Part shown: positions 7,923 to 15,110 of the stretch, in pieces
Layout of the letters: each line of letters begins with the position of its first letter
Position numbering within the stretch: the first letter of the stretch is position 1
Assembly (NCBI GenBank): GCA_035696165.1
Contig: DASRQX010000145.1
Span: 1-17,368 of the forward strand
DNA from: Palsa-883 sp035696165
GTDB lineage: Bacteria; Pseudomonadota; Alphaproteobacteria; Acetobacterales; Acetobacteraceae
Direction of reading: 5' to 3'
Length of the DNA stretch: 17,368 nt
Position numbers and translations under genes: made by a program
Notes under the pieces: generated by a model
Databases searched by the model: none
Told to the model about the DNA's origin: nothing
What the model saw: only the letters and a program-made list of their open reading frames with translations

Positions 7923-9746
7923 ATGTTGCTTGGTCATATCGACCTGGTCGACCGCTACACCGTGCGCGGCTGGGCCGCCGACACCGATCGTCCATACGGC
8001 ACGGTCGAAGTCGCGGTATTCGTTGATGGGCAGGTAATCGGCCTGGCGCGGGCGGATCAAGCGCGGGATGATCTGAAGGACCCCGCCACCCTCGGCTCCG
8101 GCGTGCACGGGATCCACTACAAGTTCGACCCGCCGTTGTCGGTCTTGCAAGACCATGATGTGGTGGTACGGTTCGCCGAGGGTGGCCGACTGCTGGGCCA
8201 GTGGCGCGTCGCTCGCGAGTCGGAGGTGCCGCCGTCCCATCCCAAGCCTGTCGCGCCGGCCGTCGAAATGCCGGACGCCCTGCCCTCGTCCCCCGCCCCG
8301 CTGGCGAGCGGCGGCTCCGGTGCTCTGGTTGGTCGGGTGCTGGCGGGCCACCTCGATGAGTGCGCCCGCAACGGTCTGAAAGGCTGGGCCGCGTCCGAGA
8401 CAGATCCGAATGAGGTGCTGGATGTCTCGGTCTTCGTCAACGATCGCAAGATCGCCCAGGTGACCTGCGACAAGCCGCGCGAGGACCTCGCCGCGTCTGG
8501 CCTGCATGGGGACGGCGCGCGTGGCTTCACGTACAGGTTCGATCCGCCATTGTCCGCCAACGGCGAGACGCGGGTGACTGTCGTCCATGCCAGCACCGGC
8601 CTGCCGGTGATCAAGGGAGATGTCCGGTTCGTCAACGGCAAGGTGCAGCGCGTGGAAGCGGCGGCCGCATTGGCGGAGGATGAGCCCAGGCTGCTGGCGC
8701 CACCGTCCAACCCGCGTGGCTTGTTCGAATGGCTGGGATTGTACGACGAGCAAGGTGGGCTGGCGCAGTTGCTGAGCCGGCTGGAATTCGCCAACGAGCG
8801 TCCGGAACAGATTCACTACGCGGTCTTTGGGACGCACCCGCAAACGCTCGATGATGTGCTGCGCTGGGGCAGGTACTACCCGCGCGACCACCTGAGTGAG
8901 ATGCTGCTGTCCGAAGCCTTCCAGGTCGGATTGGTCCCGCTGTTCCTGCGTGCATTTCCGGAAAAGCGGCGATTGATATTCGTACATATCCCTAAATGCG
9001 CGGGGACCGATCTGTCGTTCCATTTCCGGGCACGCCACGCGTCAATCGACCGCTATCTGACCGATCCGGCATGGACCTCCAAGCCGGACATGTTGCGCCG
9101 GATCGCCCGTGTGGTGGCGCATGTGCGCACGTCCGACAGCATCTTCGTGCACGGCCATATCAACCTGGCCGACCATATTGCCGCCGATGTCATCCGTCCG
9201 ACCGATCGGGTCTTCACGGTCATTCGCGATCCGGTCATGGCGGCGATTTCCCAGATCAACTACGTCCTAACCCGTTTCGACGAGGATATCGCGTCCGGCC
9301 AGTTGCGGCCGGATACCGCCGAATGGTCGCGCGCGCTGGATCTGGGCACCGCCCCGACAGTGGTCTCCGCCGCGTTCGTCAAGCGCGTCACCAGCGCGGC
9401 GCTGCGCAACGAGGACATGATTGTACCGAACTCGCTGTGTCTGTGGCTGGGTGCCGGCGGCGCCCAAGCCGTTGTCGATCGCCTGGCGACCTACGATGTC
9501 GAGGTCACCGACGTGGCGCGCTACAATCCCTGGCTGCGCGCGGCCTGGAAGATCGACGCCCAGACCAGGTGGAACAAGTCGAAGAAATTCGTCTCCTTGC
9601 AAGAACTTCCGACCGACGACGTCGGGCACCTCAACAGCATCACGAGAGAGGATCAGCGGCTGTACCGGTCGATCGAAGGATTGTTGACCGCGAGCGGCAA
9701 GCTGTCGCTGACCGGCGATGATCTGCGTAGGGTCGTGGTGGCGTAG
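7923..9746 (+). CDS. Carbohydrate sulfotransferase family protein with two GWAxD beta-domains
   Basis: Starting at 7923 the protein has 607 residues. Two copies of a roughly 100-residue beta-domain come first (about 1-96 with RGWAADTDRP, about 136-237 with KGWAASETDP). They share V-x-V-FV-N/D-x-x-x, R-x-DL and FDPPLS with the gene ending at 5284. A proline-rich linker separates them. The C-terminal sulfotransferase domain (about 348-590) has the PAPS motif IPKCAGT (356-362), FVHGH (408-412) and the 3'-phosphate motif VIRDPVMAAISQ (RDP 435-437), typical of the 2-O-sulfotransferase-like group. The start is uncertain: 7872 (ATG) and 7791 (TTG) are also in frame. 7923 was chosen because it aligns with the MLDGRVDG start of the paralogous domain. 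A role in sulfating extracellular polysaccharide is inferred. Confidence 0.8.
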   Translation: MLLGHIDLVDRYTVRGWAADTDRPYGTVEVAVFVDGQVIGLARADQARDDLKDPATLGSGVHGIHYKFDPPLSVLQDHDVVVRFAEGGRLLGQWRVARESEVPPSHPKPVAPAVEMPDALPSSPAPLASGGSGALVGRVLAGHLDECARNGLKGWAASETDPNEVLDVSVFVNDRKIAQVTCDKPREDLAASGLHGDGARGFTYRFDPPLSANGETRVTVVHASTGLPVIKGDVRFVNGKVQRVEAAAALAEDEPRLLAPPSNPRGLFEWLGLYDEQGGLAQLLSRLEFANERPEQIHYAVFGTHPQTLDDVLRWGRYYPRDHLSEMLLSEAFQVGLVPLFLRAFPEKRRLIFVHIPKCAGTDLSFHFRARHASIDRYLTDPAWTSKPDMLRRIARVVAHVRTSDSIFVHGHINLADHIAADVIRPTDRVFTVIRDPVMAAISQINYVLTRFDEDIASGQLRPDTAEWSRALDLGTAPTVVSAAFVKRVTSAALRNEDMIVPNSLCLWLGAGGAQAVVDRLATYDVEVTDVARYNPWLRAAWKIDAQTRWNKSKKFVSLQELPTDDVGHLNSITREDQRLYRSIEGLLTASGKLSLTGDDLRRVVVA

Positions 9747-9785
9747 CCGCGTCTGCCGAGCGTAGGAAACCCCGGTCTGTCGCAC

Positions 9786-10445
9786 ATGCGCGCGCCCAAC
9801 CCGCCGCCGACGATCCTGCTGTATGACTGGGACAACACCCTGGTTGATGGCTGGGCCGGCATCGCCGCCGCGCTGAACGCCGTGTTCACCGTCTTCGCGA
9901 TGCCCCGTTGGACCGCCGAGGACACCAGGGCCCGCGTTCGCGTGTCGCTTGGGGATAGCTTCCCCGGCATGTTCGGCGACCGCTGGACCGAGGCGCGCGA
10001 CATCTTCTATGCCGCCCTGGCCGACCATCACCTTGAACACGTCCGTCCGATGCCGGGTGCCGTCGAGGCGCTGGCGGCGGGCGGTGCCTGGCCACAGGGG
10101 GTGGTGTCCAACAAAACCGGAAAATTCCTACGCGCCGAGGTGGCCCATCTCGGCTGGGGGCAATGCTTCGGCGCGGTGGTCGGCGCCGGCGACGCGGCGG
10201 CCGACAAGCCGAACGCCGCGCCGATCCACCTGGCACTCGGCCAGCTTGGCGCCACGGCCGATCGCTCGGTGTGGTACCTGGGAGATACCGCACTGGACAT
10301 GCAGACCGCGCGCGCAGCTTGTGTTACCGCGGTGCTGATCGGCGATGCATCGCACGACCTGGGCGTTGACCACGCGGCCCCCGATATCCACTTTCCCTCG
10401 GCCCACGCGCTGGCGGCGCATCTCGGTTTGCTTGCAATTAAGTAA
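9786..10445 (+). CDS. HAD family hydrolase (phosphoglycolate phosphatase-like)
   Basis: The protein has 219 residues with all four haloacid-dehalogenase motifs: the nucleophile motif DWDNT (D14, D16), serine motif VVSNKTG (S108), the lysine in ADKPN (K141), and GDTALD (D167, D171). A helical cap lies at about 20-90, as in subfamily IA. It is probably a Mg-dependent small-molecule phosphatase in the cytoplasm; phosphoglycolate is the family default, not proven here. It starts 39 bases after the sulfotransferase stop and is followed by hfq after 111 bases. A HAD gene just before hfq may be a conserved arrangement in relatives, which is recollection. Confidence 0.9.
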   Translation: MRAPNPPPTILLYDWDNTLVDGWAGIAAALNAVFTVFAMPRWTAEDTRARVRVSLGDSFPGMFGDRWTEARDIFYAALADHHLEHVRPMPGAVEALAAGGAWPQGVVSNKTGKFLRAEVAHLGWGQCFGAVVGAGDAAADKPNAAPIHLALGQLGATADRSVWYLGDTALDMQTARAACVTAVLIGDASHDLGVDHAAPDIHFPSAHALAAHLGLLAIK

Positions 10446-10472
10446 CCCTGTGCTGCTAAACTGCGGGCGCTA

Positions 10473-10493
10473 GGCGGTCGTGCCACGGCCGCC
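10473..10493 (+). promoter_or_regulatory. Hairpin in the HAD-hfq gap (hfq leader or terminator)
   Basis: An 8-bp stem (GGCGGTCG / CGGCCGCC, one G-U pair) with a five-base loop TGCCA lies 64 bases before the hfq start and 28 bases after the HAD stop. No T-tract follows. It could be a weak terminator for the HAD gene or a structured hfq leader. The AT-richer stretch 10430-10462 before it may hold an hfq promoter, but the boxes are poor. Confidence 0.35.
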
Positions 10494-10556
10494 GGGTAAC
10501 CTGACTGACGACGACAGCCCATAAAAAACAGCAAAGACAACAAGAAGGATCCTGCT

Positions 10557-10856
10557 GTGGCCACTGAAAAATCGCAGAATGTGCAGGACGTGTTCCTGAA
10601 CCATGTGCGCAAGAACAAGACCCCGGTGACCGTCTTCCTGGTCAACGGCGTGAAGCTCCAGGGGATCATCACCTGGTTCGACAACTTCTCGGTCCTGCTG
10701 CGGCGCGACGGGCACACCCAGCTCGTCTACAAACATGCCATCAGCACTGTGATGCCGGGGGCTCCGATCCAGTTGTTCGATGCCGCGAAGACCGAGGGCA
10801 CGGTCACGCTCGCGCGTGAACCGGCGCGGGAGTTGAGCACTGTCACTGGGGAATGA
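10557..10856 (+). CDS. hfq: RNA chaperone Hfq
   Basis: The protein has 99 residues and is a clear Hfq. It contains NVQDVFLN (Q10), a Sm1 region with VTVFLVNGVKLQGII...FDNFSVLL (F43) and the Sm2 motif YKHAIST (58-64), then a short poorly conserved tail. It forms the hexameric ring that binds U-rich and A-rich RNA and promotes sRNA-mRNA pairing. The start is GTG at 10557 with AAGGAT six bases upstream. It is followed 22 bases later by hflX, the conserved hfq-hflX order in proteobacteria. Confidence 0.98.
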   Translation: MATEKSQNVQDVFLNHVRKNKTPVTVFLVNGVKLQGIITWFDNFSVLLRRDGHTQLVYKHAISTVMPGAPIQLFDAAKTEGTVTLAREPARELSTVTGE

Positions 10857-10878
10857 CGCCGCGCGCCCAAACGGCGCC

Positions 10879-12204
10879 TTGAACGGCGCGGGTCCGACCC
10901 GTGCCGCGGTCATCCTTCCCTGGGAACATGCGGCGGGTGCGGCCGATCATGCCCGCGCGGCCGACGCGCGCCTGGCCGAGGCGGTCGGGCTGGCTGCGTC
11001 GATCGGGTTGGTTGTCGCGCATACGGCCATCCTGCCGCTGCGCGCCCGCCGGCCGGCGACGTTGCTCGGCACCGGGCAGCTTGCGGCCCAGGGCGAGGTG
11101 ATCGCCGAGCAGGACGTGACCGTGGCGATCGTCGATGCCACGCTGTCGCCGGTGCAGCAGCGCAACCTGGAACGCGCATGGCACTGCAAGGTGATCGACC
11201 GGACCGGGTTGATCCTGGACATCTTCGGGGAACGGGCGGCGACGCGCGAGGGCACGCTGCAGGTCGAGCTGGCACATCTGGACTACCAGCGCTCGCGCCT
11301 GGTACGGTCCTGGACCCATTTGGAACGCCAGCGCGGCGGCTTCGGCTTCCTGGGTGGTCCCGGCGAGACGCAGATCGAGGCCGACCGGCGCCTGATCGGC
11401 GACCGCATCGTGCGGCTGAAGAAGGAGTTGGAGCAGGTGCGGCGCACGCGCGGCCTGCACCGCACGGCGCGCCGCCGGGTGCCGTTTCCGGTGATCGCTC
11501 TCGTGGGCTACACGAATGCTGGAAAATCAACGCTGTTCAACGCGTTGACCGGAGCTGACGTGACCGCGCGCGACCAGCTTTTCGCCACGCTCGATCCGAC
11601 CATGCGCGGGATGCGGTTGCCGTCCGGGCGGCGGGTGATCCTGTCCGACACGGTCGGCTTCATCAGCGACCTGCCGCACGAGTTGATCGCCGCGTTCCGC
11701 GCCACGCTCGAGGAGGTGGCCGAGGCGGACGTGATCCTGCATGTCCGCGATGTGGCGCATCCTGACACCGCGGCGCAGCGCGCTGACGTGGTTGAAGTGC
11801 TGGATGAGATGGTGGCCGATTTCACGCTCGACGCCGATTGGACCTCGCGCTGCATCGAGGTGCTGAACAAGGCCGATCTGCTCGGCGGCGTCGCGAACGT
11901 GGCGGGGCACGCGGGGCCAGTTGCGCCGGGGCGCGCGGGCGGTATCGCGGTTGGGCGCGCTGGGGCCGTTGCGGTTTCGGCGATCACCGGCGAAGGGCTG
12001 GCAGCGCTCGCCGAGGCGATCGATGCAAGGATCGCCGGCGGAATGGAGGAGACGGACTACGCCATCGCCCACGCCGACGGTGCCAGGCTGGCGTGGCTGT
12101 ATCAGCACGGCGAGGTGTTGGACCGCGAGGACGCCGACGAGGCGGTACGCGTCAAGGTGCGCCTGCTGCCGGCCGATCGGGCGCGGTTCGAGCGGCTGCA
12201 TTAA
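10879..12204 (+). CDS. hflX: GTPase HflX
   Basis: The protein has 441 residues. The N-terminal HflX domain (about 1-200) includes LLGTGQL, RTGLILDIF, and RGGFGFLGGPGETQIE before a helical segment. The GTPase domain has G1 GYTNAGKS (210-217), G3 DTVG (257-260) and G4 NKAD (330-333). HflX is a ribosome-associated GTPase that splits stalled or stress-damaged 70S ribosomes. The start is probably TTG at 10879, since no in-frame ATG or GTG exists between the upstream stop and conserved sequence. It lacks a clear ribosome-binding site and starts 22 bases after hfq stops, suggesting translational coupling. A Gly/Ala/Val-rich insertion (about 336-364) lies between G4 and the likely G5 (VSA, 366-368). 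Confidence 0.95.
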   Translation: MNGAGPTRAAVILPWEHAAGAADHARAADARLAEAVGLAASIGLVVAHTAILPLRARRPATLLGTGQLAAQGEVIAEQDVTVAIVDATLSPVQQRNLERAWHCKVIDRTGLILDIFGERAATREGTLQVELAHLDYQRSRLVRSWTHLERQRGGFGFLGGPGETQIEADRRLIGDRIVRLKKELEQVRRTRGLHRTARRRVPFPVIALVGYTNAGKSTLFNALTGADVTARDQLFATLDPTMRGMRLPSGRRVILSDTVGFISDLPHELIAAFRATLEEVAEADVILHVRDVAHPDTAAQRADVVEVLDEMVADFTLDADWTSRCIEVLNKADLLGGVANVAGHAGPVAPGRAGGIAVGRAGAVAVSAITGEGLAALAEAIDARIAGGMEETDYAIAHADGARLAWLYQHGEVLDREDADEAVRVKVRLLPADRARFERLH

Positions 12205-12233
12205 TGCAGATTCGAGCGGCGGGACATTCATTC

Positions 12234-12260
12234 ACCTCTCCTGCGAAGAGCAGGAGAGGT
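12234..12260. repeat. Perfect 11-bp stem hairpin after hflX
   Basis: ACCTCTCCTGC and GCAGGAGAGGT form a perfect 11-bp stem around the loop GAAGA, 30 bases after the hflX stop and 36 before the next start. No T-tract follows. Palindromes of this CCTCTCC...GGAGAGG type are commonly dispersed in intergenic spaces of related bacteria (general recollection). It may be a repeat that also moderates read-through. Confidence 0.7.
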
Positions 12261-12295
12261 AGGTATACAGGCCGCATCCAGCCGCGAGTCGCCGC

Positions 12296-13126
12296 ATGAT
12301 CTTCAACCATCGAGACCTTACCGATCTCGCGGTGTTGCTGCGCGAGGCGGGGCGGGCAGAGGTGATGCCGCGGTTTCGCAACCTCCGGCCGGGCGCGGTG
12401 CGCAGCAAGACTGACGCGCTGGACCTGGTGACGGATGCCGACGGGGCGGCCGAGGCGATGATCACCGCTGGGCTGCTGCGCCGGTTTCCCGGCGCGGTCG
12501 TGGTGGGCGAGGAGGCGACCGCCGCCGACCCGTCGCTGCTCGGGCGCCTGGGCGATGCCGACCTTGCCTTCGTGGTCGACCCGGTCGACGGCACGGCAAA
12601 CTTCGCCGATGGATTGCCGCTGTTTGGCGTCATGGCGGGGGCGCTCATCCGTGGCGAGGTGGTTGCGGCCGCGATCCACGACCCGGTCGGCGACGACTGG
12701 GCGTTGGCGTTGCGCGGCGAGGGGGCTTGGCGCGAGACACCGGACGGCCGGCGGGATACACTGCGGGTCGCCGCGCCGGCGCCGGTCGAAAGCATGATCG
12801 GCAGTGTGTCATGGCGCTTCCTGCCGCCGGCGCAGCGCGCCGTGGTGTGCGCCAACCTGCCGCGCGTCGCGGCGGCCTGGGGATTTCGCTGCGCCGCGCA
12901 TGAGTACCGCATGGCCGCGGCGGGTCGGGTGCATTTTTTGTTGTTCAACCGGCTGTATCCCTGGGACCACGCGCCGGGCTGGCTGCTGCATCGGGAGGCC
13001 GGTGGATACGCGGCTGCGTTTGATGGCAGTCCGTATCGAGCGACCGGAACCGCTGGCGGACTGATCGTGGCGCCTGACAAGGCAAGCTGGCAGGCGCTGC
13101 GTGATACGCTGCTGGGCGAAGGGTAG
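12296..13126 (+). CDS. Inositol monophosphatase family protein
   Basis: The protein has 276 residues with the full set of inositol-monophosphatase-superfamily motifs: SKTDALDLVTDAD (37-49), VGEE (70-73), the metal-binding DPVDGTANF (95-103, with D95 and D98) and WDHAPG (D224). The fold is a Li-sensitive, Mg-dependent phosphatase. Members act on inositol phosphates, histidinol phosphate, fructose-1,6-bisphosphate or PAP, and the substrate cannot be fixed from these motifs. A PAP-phosphatase (CysQ-like) activity would be interesting because the nearby sulfotransferases would produce PAP, but this is speculation. It follows hflX after 91 bases that include a hairpin. The ATG at 12296 has only a weak ribosome-binding site. 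Confidence 0.9.
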   Translation: MIFNHRDLTDLAVLLREAGRAEVMPRFRNLRPGAVRSKTDALDLVTDADGAAEAMITAGLLRRFPGAVVVGEEATAADPSLLGRLGDADLAFVVDPVDGTANFADGLPLFGVMAGALIRGEVVAAAIHDPVGDDWALALRGEGAWRETPDGRRDTLRVAAPAPVESMIGSVSWRFLPPAQRAVVCANLPRVAAAWGFRCAAHEYRMAAAGRVHFLLFNRLYPWDHAPGWLLHREAGGYAAAFDGSPYRATGTAGGLIVAPDKASWQALRDTLLGEG

Positions 13127-13167
13127 TACCTCGGTATGGTGAGGCCGCTGGTTGCCGCGGCCGTATC

Positions 13168-13218
13168 GCTTCGGCCGGTGACACTCCCCCGGAACTGTGG
13201 TTGGCTTCCGGCCGAAGC
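13168..13218. promoter_or_regulatory. 11-bp perfect inverted repeat before the selenoprotein operon
   Basis: GCTTCGGCCGG (13168-13178) is repeated inverted as CCGGCCGAAGC (13208-13218) with a 29-base spacer. An inner CCGGAA/TTCCGG pair offers an alternative fold. It lies between the inositol-monophosphatase-family stop and the preferred GTG start at 13251, and encloses the alternative GTG at 13197. It may be an operator, an attenuator-type leader or a terminator of the upstream gene; no T-tract is present. Confidence 0.45.
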
Positions 13219-13250
13219 CCAGGCGGCGGCAGGCCAAACGGACCATCCAG

Positions 13251-14306
13251 GTGCAACTCGCGTCCAAATCCTATCAGGCCGACGATATCGCGGCGGTCCA
13301 GGAACTCTACCACGCCAACGGCTGGACCGATGGGTTGCCGATCGTGCCGCCCACGCGGGACGCCGTCGAGGCGTGTCTGGAATGGGCGATGACGTCGCCG
13401 GACCAGCTTCTGGGCATCGAGCCGGTTCGTGCGCAGGCGGTCACCGCCGAGAAGCTTGCCATCAACGCGGTGATGGCGGGTTGTCTGCCGATGCATTTCC
13501 CGGTCGTGGTCACCGCCTTCACCGCGATGCTGCAAGCCGAATTCCTGCTGCACGGCGCCACCGCCAGCACCGGGGGCTGCGCGATATTCGTCGTTCTGAA
13601 CGGCCCCATCCGCCGCGAGCTAGGGGCCGGCGGCGGCTTCAACGCGCTGGGTAATTCGGACCGCGCAACGGCTGTGATCGGCCGGGCGCTGCGCCTGGCG
13701 CTGATCAACATCATGGAGGTGCGGCCTGGGGGGATCGATCGTTCCACTCTCGGTCACCCTGGCAAGTTCACCTATTGCGTTGCCGAGGATGAGGAAGACA
13801 CGACCTGGTTTTCGCTCGCCGAACAGCGCGGCGTGCCGAAGGAGGTTTCCGCCGTGACCGTCATGGCTGCCGGCGCGCCACGGCAAATCATGAACGAATG
13901 GACGACGCAGCCGGAAGAAATCCTGGAAACCTTCGCCGCCGAGATGCGGGCGAATCTGCGGCATTATTCGTTGCATGCCGGAAATTACGCGCTGATCATT
14001 CCGAAACAATTGCGCCAGCACATCCAGGCGGCAGGCTGGAGCAAGACCGACATCGCGAGGTTCATTCATGAGCGGGCACGCATCGCGCGGCGCGAATGGG
14101 CGGATGTCGGGAAGCGGGCGGTGGTGCGGGATCGGGGCGACAGCATCTATCCGGCGTTGGAATCGCCCGACCACCTGCTGGTCGTCGCCGCGGGCGGGCC
14201 GGCTGGCGGGTTCGGCGCGGTCATTCCACCGTGGCTCGGGAGCAAGAGCCGGGCGGTCACGATGGCGATCGGGGCTTGCGTTGACTGCGAACCGCCGAAA
14301 GGTTGA
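13251..14306 (+). CDS. Conserved protein of unknown function, partner of the UGSC selenoprotein
   Basis: The protein has 351 residues from the GTG at 13251. I recognise it as a conserved but uncharacterised family, with GWTDGLPIVPPT (24-35), AINAVMAGCLP (70-80), NGPIRRELG (117-125), a central HPGKFTYCVAEDEE (169-182) and a C-terminal C-V-D-C (343-346). There is no signal peptide or membrane segment, so it is probably cytoplasmic. The stop lies 30 bases before the selenoprotein gene, implying one operon. An in-frame GTG at 13197 would add 18 residues, mostly basic, and its codon is inside an inverted repeat. Neither start has a strong ribosome-binding site. The cysteines and the neighbour suggest redox chemistry, perhaps as the larger subunit of a two-part enzyme. 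The function is unknown. Confidence 0.75.
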   Translation: MQLASKSYQADDIAAVQELYHANGWTDGLPIVPPTRDAVEACLEWAMTSPDQLLGIEPVRAQAVTAEKLAINAVMAGCLPMHFPVVVTAFTAMLQAEFLLHGATASTGGCAIFVVLNGPIRRELGAGGGFNALGNSDRATAVIGRALRLALINIMEVRPGGIDRSTLGHPGKFTYCVAEDEEDTTWFSLAEQRGVPKEVSAVTVMAAGAPRQIMNEWTTQPEEILETFAAEMRANLRHYSLHAGNYALIIPKQLRQHIQAAGWSKTDIARFIHERARIARREWADVGKRAVVRDRGDSIYPALESPDHLLVVAAGGPAGGFGAVIPPWLGSKSRAVTMAIGACVDCEPPKG

Positions 14307-14336
14307 AGTCGGCTACCGCAAGGAAGGGCGCGGGTG

Positions 14337-14861
14337 ATGGCTTTCCAGGTTTTCGATCCGACGAACGAGGCGGCGCCACCTCTGGGGCGGCTCGCGCCGC
14401 GGCCGGTGTCGTTGCGCGGCAAGGCCGTCGGCTTCATCTCGAACGGCAAGGAGGGGACGAAGGGTTTCTTCGCCCACCTTGACCGGATGCTGCGACAGGA
14501 GTTCGGTGTCGCCAACGTCGTCCGCCGGGTGAAGTCGAACTACAGCGCGCCGGCGGACGGGTATATCGTGGGCGAGATCGCGAACTGGGACGCGATCGTG
14601 ACCGGCATCGGCGACTGAGGAAGCTGCTCATCGTGCAGTTTGCATGACTCCGTCGTCGCCGAACGCCTGGGCGTTCCCGCCGTTGCCGTGATGACCACAC
14701 GGTTCGTGAGTGCGGCTGAGTTGATGAGCCGTGTGTTGGGCATGCCCGGTTATGCGTTCGCCGTGATCTCGCATCCGGTCAGCAGTGCGACGGACGACGG
14801 GTTGGCCGATATGGCGCGGTCGACGGTCGAGCAGACGCGGCGGTTGCTGGCGTTGGGCTGA
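14337..14861 (+). CDS. UGSC family selenoprotein (in-frame TGA read as selenocysteine)
   Basis: The frame opened by ATG at 14337 (AAGGAAGGG upstream) reaches TGA at 14616-14618 and continues open in the same frame to TGA at 14859-14861. Decoding the first TGA as selenocysteine gives 174 residues with U94-G-S-C97-S-S-C100, overlapping UxxC and CxxC motifs. Residues before (VGFISNGKEGTKGFF, IVTGIGD) and after (LHDSVVAERLGVPAVAV, then PGYAFAVISHPVSS) fit one continuous domain of the UGSC (seleno)protein family known from selenoproteome surveys. A candidate SECIS follows the TGA. SelA, SelB, SelD and tRNA-Sec genes are not in this window and must exist elsewhere. The biochemical role is unknown; a thiol/selenol redox function is inferred. 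The alternative is a pseudogene split by a nonsense mutation, which the exact motif position and intact downstream frame make unlikely. Confidence 0.88.
14616..14651 (+). promoter_or_regulatory. Candidate bacterial SECIS element
   Basis: Immediately after the UGA the RNA can form a 7-bp upper stem pairing 14631-14637 (TCGTGCA, one G-U) with 14641-14647 (TGCATGA). The three-base apical loop GTT starts 19 bases after the UGA. A lower GGA/TCC stem (14619-14621 with 14649-14651) closes an internal loop. Bacterial SECIS elements recognised by SelB lie just after the UGA and usually have a G at the start of a small apical loop, which this has. A competing 7-bp stem (14621-14627 with 14635-14641) exists, so the fold needs computation. 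Confidence 0.65.
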
Positions 14862-14939
14862 GGCTCGATGCCTCCGGTCGAGGTGGTGCGCCGCCAGGCA
14901 CCAGGTCCACTCAGCGTCACACCGACGTTGCTGTGGTGT

Positions 14940-14964
14940 CATGGCCGGGCTTTTCCCCGCCATG
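14940..14964. repeat. REP-like hairpin downstream of the selenoprotein gene
   Basis: CATGGCCGGG and CCCCGCCATG form a 10-bp stem with one mismatch around the loop CTTTT. It resembles the widespread CATGGCCGGGC...CCCGGCCATG intergenic palindrome. It lies in the 249-base gap between the selenoprotein and epimerase genes, in which no other gene is seen, and may mark the operon's end. Confidence 0.5.
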
Positions 14965-15110
14965 CATCGCGGCATTTTGCCGGCGGGGGTGGCCGAGACA
15001 CGGTGCTATGGAGGTCGGCCGACCATGCCGATGGTCGCACAACGCCGTCAAAACGGGAGCCATAGAGACTGGGCTGGTGTTTGCCGCCAGCCTGTCTGTA
15101 TCATGTTGCG

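Noticed and set aside
6750..9038. Minus-strand frames of 364 and 395 codons (6750-7844, 7851-9038)
   Set aside because: Both are antisense to the dioxygenase and the second sulfotransferase, which carry clear active-site motifs. The antisense translations look like composition artefacts.
14616..14618. TGA as a plain stop or nonsense mutation making a pseudogene
   Set aside because: It falls exactly at the U of the family's UGSC motif, the frame stays open and conserved afterwards, and a SECIS-like hairpin follows. It remains the main alternative if the genome lacks Sec machinery.
14862..15110. Small ORFs between the selenoprotein and epimerase genes
   Set aside because: They lack ribosome-binding sites and conserved sequence, and overlap the REP-like hairpin.
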